The notes under the pieces are model-generated. The model was given only the letters and a program-made list of their open reading frames with translations. It was not told where the DNA came from and did not search any database. Source: Photobacterium malacitanum (lineage in GTDB: Bacteria > Pseudomonadota > Gammaproteobacteria > Enterobacterales > Vibrionaceae). From it: a DNA stretch of 64,000 bases. The stretch is from the NCBI RefSeq assembly GCF_900185615.1, contig NZ_FYAK01000001.1, positions 591,701 through 655,700 of the forward strand. Direction: 5' to 3'. The number at the start of each line of letters is the position of its first letter. Within the stretch, counting starts at the first letter, position 1. Below, piece by piece: positions 58,268-64,000 of the stretch. A program made the translations under genes and the position numbers.

Positions 58268-60559
58268 TCATGGTTTAGTCAACCAGTGTGGTCGATACCA
58301 ATCTTGAGAATAATGTCGTTGTCTTTTTACACTGTAGCCATCATCTGTCATTGTAATCGTTATTTGACCACTATCTTGAGTGCTGAGCCAATTAATATGG
58401 TTATCTTGATAACGCTTTTTAACTGCTTGTGATGGCAATCCCCACGGATTAAAGTGACCAATGGAAGCAACAGCAAGTGATGGTGAAATAGCACTCAGTA
58501 ATGTTTGAGTTGAAGAGGTGTTACTGCCATGATGTGGCACTATAATAATGTCAGTTTGCCAAGCTTGAGTTTGCATTAACATTACTAATTCTGATTTAGC
58601 GTCAATGTCCCCTGTTAATAAGATACTTGGCCCCTTACCCTCTATCGCTTGAATTCGAATAACACAAGAATCTGAATTAGCCGCTCGACTTGTTGCTTTA
58701 GGTGGCCACTTAACTGCAAACTCAAGACCTTGCCACTGCCATGTTTGCCCTATAACACACTCAGAAAACGCTGCTCGTTGATCACTGCTGTATTTTGCAG
58801 CAGGCTGATAGTGCTGAATAAGGTACTCGCTACCACCAGCATGGTCGCTATCAGCATGGCTCAAAATTAACCCATCGATAGCTGTTATTCCTTTATTAGC
58901 CAATATTGGAGTAATAACAGATTTTGCAATGCTGTTTTCATTCCATGCATTCCCCGTATCATAAATAAACGCTCGCTGTTGTTTTTCAATTAAGATAGCT
59001 AAGCCGTGACCCACATCTAACACACTGAGTGTCCATTGCCGTGGTTGATGATTATTTTCCCAACGCCAACTCATCACAATAAAAATCACACTGCAATAAA
59101 ACCATCGAAAAAAACATATTGGTAATAATGGCCATACAACGATCGTTATTGCACCAATCACCAGCCATGGTGTTAATGCTGCAGGTAACATCATCCATGC
59201 ACCATGACTCCATGCTGCAATATTTAAAATAGGGCTTAGTGAGGCGTCAGCCAGTAGCCAGCACCATGATGATAACCACGGCAACCATGAGGTGATAACC
59301 CCCATTAACACTAAAGGAACGGTAATCATACTGACCCAAGGCACGGCAACTAAATTCGTTAATGGTGCCGCTAAAGATACACCACCAAACCACCACCATT
59401 GCATTGGCAGCATCAAGAGTAATAAATAGCCTTGTAACTTACAGAGGTACTTTAGCTTTTGATACCCACGTTGATACCAAGGTAACGTTACCAGATCCGG
59501 TGAGTTATCAGTCATCATCATGGCTAAAAAAATAATAACCGCACTAAAAGACAGCCAGAACCCAGCGCTGTAACTAACAAAAGGTTGCCACAACAAGCAG
59601 AGGCCGACAGTTACTAATACCACTTGCCACGGTAGCCAATAGATTGCAGTTACTCTTAAAATGCCGACGATTAAACACATTAACAGTGCACGCAAAGTGG
59701 GTAAACTAAACCCCGCTAACCATGCATAACCTAATGCAAACGCTAATCCACTCAATAACGGTAGCCATAACCAATAATGTGTTTGAGGAAGACATAACCG
59801 CAATAGATAACCTAACCACCACCCCATTAACATCGCAAGTCCAATATGAAGACCTGATATTGCTAACAAATGCGCCAAGCCACTATCACGAAGGTAAATC
59901 CAGTCTTGCGCTTTAAGTCCATTTCTTAGCCCAAAGCTTAATGCGGTTAAGTAACTTTGATTATCACGATGTTTAAGTAATGGCGTAATTTGGTCTAACC
60001 ATTGTTGTCTCAGTGAAGTGGAGGAAGAGAGTCGTATTGGAATCACATCACCGCTGTTTACTACCGCACTGCCATGAATACCGCGACTTAAAGCATATTG
60101 TTCACCATCAAAGCCAGCTTGATTAACTCGACCGACAATACGACTTAACCTTACCGGTAATCGCCATACTTGCCCTTGCTTCAACGGTGGCGGATCTTTC
60201 CACACCACCATTAATCGAACAGGAAAAACAAAGTCAACATTAGCGGAATGTAGATTGAGTACTTTTACCTCAAAATTCTCAGCGGGTATATTTTCATTAA
60301 AAAGCGTACTAACGCTAACATCTATGGTAATATTAGTTCTGTTTTTTGGAATACTATCTATATCGTTAATATATTGATTAGCATCAAAAACAACCCATAA
60401 TATAGCGAGTGAAAAACAAATAACGATAACATTTCGACACATTATAAATATAATACCGCCAACAGCTATTAGTAAAAATAGATACCAATATGGTGGCAGT
60501 ATATTAAAAAAATGTAACGATAGAAAACCGCTGATACTCGCTATAAATATTTGAACCAT
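58268..60559 (-). CDS. comEC: ComEC/Rec2 DNA-uptake channel protein
   Basis: Inner-membrane channel for single-stranded DNA during natural transformation. N-terminal helices and OB-like DUF4131 region, then the Competence domain (SGLHIGLAMLMGWWLGYLLRL, about 235-255) and a C-terminal metallo-beta-lactamase-like domain with LSHADSDHAGG (about 572-582). 763 residues (E. coli YcaI 754). Some vibrios are naturally transformable, so it may be functional. No pseudogene signs. Confidence 0.93.
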   Translation of the reverse strand: MVQIFIASISGFLSLHFFNILPPYWYLFLLIAVGGIIFIMCRNVIVICFSLAILWVVFDANQYINDIDSIPKNRTNITIDVSVSTLFNENIPAENFEVKVLNLHSANVDFVFPVRLMVVWKDPPPLKQGQVWRLPVRLSRIVGRVNQAGFDGEQYALSRGIHGSAVVNSGDVIPIRLSSSTSLRQQWLDQITPLLKHRDNQSYLTALSFGLRNGLKAQDWIYLRDSGLAHLLAISGLHIGLAMLMGWWLGYLLRLCLPQTHYWLWLPLLSGLAFALGYAWLAGFSLPTLRALLMCLIVGILRVTAIYWLPWQVVLVTVGLCLLWQPFVSYSAGFWLSFSAVIIFLAMMMTDNSPDLVTLPWYQRGYQKLKYLCKLQGYLLLLMLPMQWWWFGGVSLAAPLTNLVAVPWVSMITVPLVLMGVITSWLPWLSSWCWLLADASLSPILNIAAWSHGAWMMLPAALTPWLVIGAITIVVWPLLPICFFRWFYCSVIFIVMSWRWENNHQPRQWTLSVLDVGHGLAILIEKQQRAFIYDTGNAWNENSIAKSVITPILANKGITAIDGLILSHADSDHAGGSEYLIQHYQPAAKYSSDQRAAFSECVIGQTWQWQGLEFAVKWPPKATSRAANSDSCVIRIQAIEGKGPSILLTGDIDAKSELVMLMQTQAWQTDIIIVPHHGSNTSSTQTLLSAISPSLAVASIGHFNPWGLPSQAVKKRYQDNHINWLSTQDSGQITITMTDDGYSVKRQRHYSQDWYRPHWLTKP

Positions 60560-60589
60560 ATGGCCTTAGCCAGTTTAAAAAAAATCATT

Positions 60590-61114
60590 ATGCCAAGACA
60601 TTTCATTAAAAAATTTCTGCCTAGCCATGAAGTAATTAAACGCCAAAAAGCGTTGAAAATATTTGGGAATCTACTTTATAACCCCAATCTATGGTGTTTG
60701 AACCGCCGCTCAGCGTCTGGTGCATTTGCTGTAGGCCTGTTTATGGCTTTTGTTCCACTTCCTAGTCAAATGTTAATGGCTGCAGGTTTGGCTATTATGT
60801 TTGGTGTCAATTTACCGCTCTCTGTCGCGCTAGTATGGGTCAGTAACCCTGTCACTATGCCGGTACTCTTTTACGGTGCTTACAAACTAGGTGCGTGGGT
60901 TTTGCACAGTCCAGATGTAGGATTTCATTTTGAATTGACATGGGATTTCTTGTTAAATCAAATGAGCCAAATCGGTCCTCCATTTTTACTAGGCTGTTTT
61001 ATCTGTAGCGTTTTAAGTGCGTTAATCGGATATTTTGGTATTCGCTGGCTATGGCGCTACTCAGTTGTACGTAGCTGGAATCGCCGCAAATTTCGTATTC
61101 CTAAAGCTCGCTAA
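60590..61114 (+). CDS. DUF2062 inner-membrane protein
   Basis: Unknown function. The start MPRHFIKKFLPSHEVIKRQKAL is the typical N terminus of this family, so ATG 60590 is preferred over TTG 60551 and ATG 60560, which overlap or abut the comEC start. Three or so helices follow, with the family motif LNRRSASGAFAVGLFMAFVPLPSQM (about 39-63) and VSNPVTMPVLFYGAY. 174 residues; divergent from comEC. Confidence 0.85.
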   Translation: MPRHFIKKFLPSHEVIKRQKALKIFGNLLYNPNLWCLNRRSASGAFAVGLFMAFVPLPSQMLMAAGLAIMFGVNLPLSVALVWVSNPVTMPVLFYGAYKLGAWVLHSPDVGFHFELTWDFLLNQMSQIGPPFLLGCFICSVLSALIGYFGIRWLWRYSVVRSWNRRKFRIPKAR

Positions 61115-61131
61115 CAATGCATTTTTATCAT

Positions 61132-61161
61132 AATAAAACTCCATCACGGTGGAGTTTTATT
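61132..61161 (+). terminator. intrinsic terminator of DUF2062 gene
   Basis: AATAAAACTCCA / TGGAGTTTTATT forms a 12-bp stem with a 6-nt loop, 17 nt after the stop. Confidence 0.85.
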
Positions 61162-61422
61162 GTTAACCGTTTTTTTTGAGAAATAGCCCCCACTGTTTTT
61201 GCTGCACTTACTCACTCTTTCACGATTAGCCGATCTAGCCCACATCTATTTATCATTTGCCCTTTAGACACTCCATCAAAAACTTATTTTGCTAATTAGT
61301 TGCATTTTATGCCTAGTAATTATTATTGTTCAGTCTACTATTGAAAAATAAAATACATCCTTAAATAGCAGTCACTTACTAACAGCTAAAAAACATTCAT
61401 AATTTAATTAAAGGGAAATAAG
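61162..61422. other. intergenic spacer upstream of HdeD-like gene
   Basis: AT-rich spacer containing the presumed promoter of the HdeD-like gene. Nothing else was recognised. Confidence 0.4.
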
Positions 61423-61980
61423 ATGGAAAACCCAGTGAAGAACTTACTGACCAAAGGTTGGAAATGGTTTGTTATCGTTGGCGTAATAGTGGCACTTGCA
61501 GGTATTTTTGCCATTAGCTTGCCTGTTGCAGCAGGTATGACGATCACCACTATTATTGGTGTGATCTTTTTAGTGATTGGATTGGTACAGGTTTATCACA
61601 CCTTCAGTATTCCACAATGGAAAACCAAAATATGGTATGTCATTAGTGCACTCTTTTACCTCATTGGCGGCTTATTTATTTTAGGGCAACCTTTTATTGG
61701 TTTAGTCACGATTACTGTACTAATGATTGCAACTATGATCTTTAACGGTATTACGCGAATGGTATTTGGCTTTAGCAGCAGAGAGCATCTTGCTGGCTGG
61801 CGCTGGATTGTATTCAGCGGCTTACTGTCTACCGCAATTGGGGTATATTTCTTTAATTTAATGCATAACCCTGAATTTTCAATGTCATTATTAGGAATTT
61901 TTGTTGGGGTTTCATTAATATTTGAAGGAATTAGCTTCATTTTCATTGGTTCACAAATGAAAAAAGCACTTCATAAATAA
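61423..61980 (+). CDS. HdeD-family (DUF308) membrane protein
   Basis: A 185-residue integral membrane protein of six helices in three pairs, with the repeated (V/I)G(V/I)IFLVIGLVQVYHTF and LIGGLFILGQPFIGLVTITVLM patterns of the HdeD/DUF308 family. E. coli HdeD contributes to acid resistance; that role is not demonstrable here. AGGGA precedes the ATG. Single-gene unit with its own terminator. Confidence 0.85.
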   Translation: MENPVKNLLTKGWKWFVIVGVIVALAGIFAISLPVAAGMTITTIIGVIFLVIGLVQVYHTFSIPQWKTKIWYVISALFYLIGGLFILGQPFIGLVTITVLMIATMIFNGITRMVFGFSSREHLAGWRWIVFSGLLSTAIGVYFFNLMHNPEFSMSLLGIFVGVSLIFEGISFIFIGSQMKKALHK

Positions 61981-62003
61981 AAATAACATTAAAAAAGACG
62001 ATT

Positions 62004-62035
62004 AAAGCTTCAGTTGAACACTGGAGCTTTTTCTT
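62004..62035 (+). terminator. intrinsic terminator of HdeD-like gene
   Basis: AAAGCTTCAGT / ACTGGAGCTTT (one G-U pair; loop TGAAC) followed by TTCTTTAT; starts 24 nt after the stop. Confidence 0.8.
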
Positions 62036-62165
62036 TATAATTCAAGTAATAACTTACTAAAAACAGAACCAACAAATCATTTTCGTTACAATTTATTATA
62101 AAAACATTGCCTTTAGCTAAAAATTTAAGTAAAAGTGTTTTTTTTATACTTAGGCGATACTGTTG

Positions 62166-62588
62166 ATGGGCTACCTTACTCTATTTAGCTTACTGCTAAG
62201 TGTTTTATTAATAAACGCAACGAGTATGACTACGCCAGCAACAGCTTCCCAGTATGCTTTACATTCAATGTCAGCATTTAGCGTTACCAGCAATGAAGAA
62301 AACTGGAACGATAATGTCATTATTTTATCGAATAATACGCATAAAACACGACAGCTATCAAAAACCGAGAAAAAGAGTTTTGTTCCAGCTCTTAATTGTG
62401 ACAACAATGCCATTCAGCGATTACACCCAATAATAAGTCATTATTCTAAGCAGCAACGGTATCCACTTCTTGAGCTTGCTAATTTTCAATACCGTTTTAC
62501 CCATAGTCGTAGGCAGTTAAGGTTACTCAATTACCGCGACATTTACTTTAATTATGACTCTGACTACAAGGACTACATAGATGCTTGA
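62166..62588 (+). CDS. unknown secreted or membrane-anchored protein coupled to DedA
   Basis: The 140-residue protein starts at ATG 62166 (a TTG one codon earlier is also in frame). An N-terminal hydrophobic segment (about 3-18) followed by TPATASQ suggests a signal peptide; the rest is polar, rich in Asn, Tyr and Arg (FQYRFTHSRRQLRLLNYRDIYFNYDSDYKDYIDA). No domain recognised. Its last 8 bases overlap the DedA start, whose AAGGA ribosome-binding site lies inside this gene. Confidence 0.6.
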   Translation: MGYLTLFSLLLSVLLINATSMTTPATASQYALHSMSAFSVTSNEENWNDNVIILSNNTHKTRQLSKTEKKSFVPALNCDNNAIQRLHPIISHYSKQQRYPLLELANFQYRFTHSRRQLRLLNYRDIYFNYDSDYKDYIDA

Positions 62589-63246
62589 TTCATTTGTATC
62601 TATTTTTTCAGCGCTATGGCAACAAGATTTTGCAGCATTACAAAATCCAGAAAGTATTGTAATGATCTATTTTTGTGTCACTTTTGTTATTTGGCTAGAA
62701 AGCGCATTTTTACCTGCTGCACCGCTACCTTGCGACAGTATTGTTATTTTAGCTGGCACATTAGGTGCAATGGGGATCATTGATTTTAAACTGATTGTAT
62801 TTTTATTGATTGTTGCTGCTGCAATAGGTAGCTGGTTTGCCTATTTACAAGGTCGGTGGCTCGATCATTTACCCAAAGTTAAACGATGGGTAGATATGGT
62901 GCCACCTCATCGAATGCAGACAGTCGATAAGCTGCTTATTCGTCATGGTATCGTAGCCTTGTTTACTGCACGATTTATTCCTGTTGTGCGACCACTATTG
63001 CCATTAATGATGGGGTTTAGGGTTAAGAATCAAGCGCATTTCTTCCGCTTTGCTTGGCTAAGCGCTACGGCATGGGTATTACTGCTAACAGGACTAGGTT
63101 ACTTATTAACATTATTACCAGAAAATGTGGCGCGTGTGACCACCATGGTGTTGATGGTTGCGCCTTTTGTTACTTTAGGTATCGCAATCATTAGTCTGTT
63201 AAGTAGTTGGCTGCTTAAACGTTTTAAAAAAAATAATATCGCTTAA
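62581..63246 (+). CDS. DedA-family inner-membrane protein
   Basis: Member of the DedA/SNARE-associated family linked to lipid-carrier recycling and membrane-potential maintenance. Motifs ESAFLPAAPLPCDSIVILAG (about 40-59) and FTARFIPVVRPLLPLMMGF (about 126-144) are present, with four to six helices. 221 residues. Starts within the preceding gene, so probably coupled to it. Terminator downstream. Which E. coli paralogue (YqjA, YghB, DedA) it matches is unclear. Confidence 0.9.
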   Translation: MLDSFVSIFSALWQQDFAALQNPESIVMIYFCVTFVIWLESAFLPAAPLPCDSIVILAGTLGAMGIIDFKLIVFLLIVAAAIGSWFAYLQGRWLDHLPKVKRWVDMVPPHRMQTVDKLLIRHGIVALFTARFIPVVRPLLPLMMGFRVKNQAHFFRFAWLSATAWVLLLTGLGYLLTLLPENVARVTTMVLMVAPFVTLGIAIISLLSSWLLKRFKKNNIA

Positions 63247-63285
63247 TCTCTGTTTACAGTAACAATATACTAATCAATAGCCATA

Positions 63286-63316
63286 AAAAAACCCGCTAAC
63301 AATTAGCGGGTTTTTT
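63286..63316. terminator. bidirectional intrinsic terminator
   Basis: AAAAAACCCGCTAA / TTAGCGGGTTTTTT, 14-bp stem with a 3-nt loop, between DedA and the convergent outer-membrane protein gene. Confidence 0.9.
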
Positions 63317-63339
63317 ATCATCTGTATACGGGCTTAAAC

Positions 63340-63891
63340 TTAGAAGTAGAAGCGAGTACCGAATACGATGTTTGTTAGGCTGTCTTTAGCTTTGTTGCCA
63401 GAGAACTCAATATCGTCAGTTGCGATGTTGTAGTTAACTTCTGCGCTTAGAGCAACGTTAGGGTTGATGAAGTACTTAACACCACCAGCTAGTTTAAGGT
63501 TAAGTGCCCAAGAATCGCCATCTTTACCAAGATCGCCATTAGCACCGTCTTTGTTGTTGTAGTTTAGAGCAGCAAGCTCAGTTGCAACACCTACGTAAGG
63601 AACCCAGTTAGTAGAGTTAACAAAGTTGTACTCAGTGAATACACCTAGCTTACCGCTAATTGCATCGTTTTCATCTTTAGCTGCAACAGATGCAGTACCA
63701 CCAACTTCCCAGTTGTCTTTTACGAAAGTACCGTAAGAACCGTTTAAGTTTAGATCCCAACCGCTACCAAGCTTAGCATTACCTTGAACACCAATCTCTT
63801 GTGTGCCAGCTGGAAGTTGAACTGCTGCTTGTGCTGCTACAGGAGCCATTACAGCAAAAGCTACTAATAAACCAAGTGCATTCTTTTTCAT
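63340..63891 (-). CDS. small outer-membrane beta-barrel protein (OmpW/Opacity-like)
   Basis: From ATG 63891 it has a classic signal peptide (MKKNALGLLVAFAVMAPVAAQA) then alternating strands ending in a C-terminal aromatic, FGTRFYF, the signature for outer-membrane insertion. Mature length is about 160 residues, enough for an eight-stranded barrel. The longest frame (63987) would hide the signal, so it is rejected; AGGAA lies 6 nt before the chosen ATG, and a TATAAT (63934-63939, minus) may be its -10. Codon use suggests high expression. Confidence 0.88.
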   Translation of the reverse strand: MKKNALGLLVAFAVMAPVAAQAAVQLPAGTQEIGVQGNAKLGSGWDLNLNGSYGTFVKDNWEVGGTASVAAKDENDAISGKLGVFTEYNFVNSTNWVPYVGVATELAALNYNNKDGANGDLGKDGDSWALNLKLAGGVKYFINPNVALSAEVNYNIATDDIEFSGNKAKDSLTNIVFGTRFYF

Positions 63892-64000
63892 GTTAATTCC
63901 TAAATTGTGTTTTTTATAAACAAATAGCTGTCCATTATAATTAATAGTCATATCGATGCAGGATAAATCCCTTTCCAATAACGACAACAGCGTACTCGTA

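Noticed and set aside
63892-63987. 32-residue N-terminal extension of the outer-membrane protein
   Set aside because: It would place a polar stretch before a perfect signal peptide; the internal ATG at 63891 has its own AGGAA.
1-64000. Prophage, insertion sequence, integron, CRISPR or restriction-modification system
   Set aside because: No transposase, integrase, phage structural, Cas or methyltransferase/endonuclease genes and no regularly spaced repeats were found.

Overview
The window is chromosomal DNA from a gammaproteobacterium of the Vibrionaceae, most likely a Photobacterium. The evidence is the low-GC coding style, the Enterobacterales/Vibrionales-type gene orders (comEC-msbA-lpxK-ycaR-kdsB, elyC/cmoM-mukFEB, ldtD-mepK-gloC, divergent bioA/bioBFCD), MukBEF instead of SMC, and a torECA TMAO respiration cluster typical of marine bacteria. 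The genus is inferred from overall character, not from a database search. No prophage, insertion sequence, CRISPR array or toxin-antitoxin module was recognised.

Layout. 0-5.3 kb: a CHASE-GGDEF diguanylate cyclase, an Aer-type energy-taxis receptor, tRNA-Ser(UGA), an Ap4A phosphorylase-like enzyme and a membrane TPR protein. 5.3-8.1 kb: an orphan wza polysaccharide-export lipoprotein gene with an RfaH-type ops site in its leader, a 32-residue membrane microprotein facing it, and a 1.1-kb AT-rich hairpin-rich gap. 8.1-16.1 kb: a small membrane protein, htpX, a 54-residue protein, and the biotin locus bioBFCD/bioA around a BirA-type operator with face-to-face promoters, then a free-standing Lon substrate-recognition domain. 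16.1-24.5 kb: lldP-lutABC for L-lactate use, a LysR regulator, mlc and queE. 24.5-31 kb: asnS, a second diguanylate cyclase, aspC and three poorly characterised genes. 31-38 kb: uhpABC hexose-phosphate sensing without uhpT, then gloC, mepK and ldtD. 38-45.5 kb: MarR and LysR regulators, yfcA, a truncated haemoglobin and torECA. 45.6-60.6 kb: mukBEF with cmoM and elyC, an RRM protein, then the kdsB-ycaR-lpxK-msbA-comEC envelope and competence block. 60.6-64 kb: DUF2062, HdeD-like, an unknown secreted protein coupled to a DedA protein, and a small outer-membrane barrel.

How it fits together. From asnS to comEC the window preserves the E. coli chromosomal order (asnS-ompF-aspC-gloC-mepK-ldtD-mukBEF-cmoM-elyC-kdsB-ycaR-lpxK-msbA-comEC), but with lineage-specific cassettes: a GGDEF gene in the ompF position, uhpABC plus small unknown genes between aspC and gloC, and torECA/trHb/yfcA/LysR/MarR between ldtD and mukB. 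These inserts serve sensing and respiration (c-di-GMP, glucose-6-phosphate, TMAO, oxygen or NO) while the backbone serves envelope and chromosome maintenance.

The least explained material is non-coding or very small: the wza upstream region, a three-hairpin element upstream of queE, long imperfect hairpins after bioA and queE, a terminator-like hairpin between torC and torA, and several small genes with strong ribosome-binding sites. No clear-cut new multi-gene system was found; the best candidates for undescribed biology are these elements and the torECA/truncated-haemoglobin and secreted-protein/DedA pairings.
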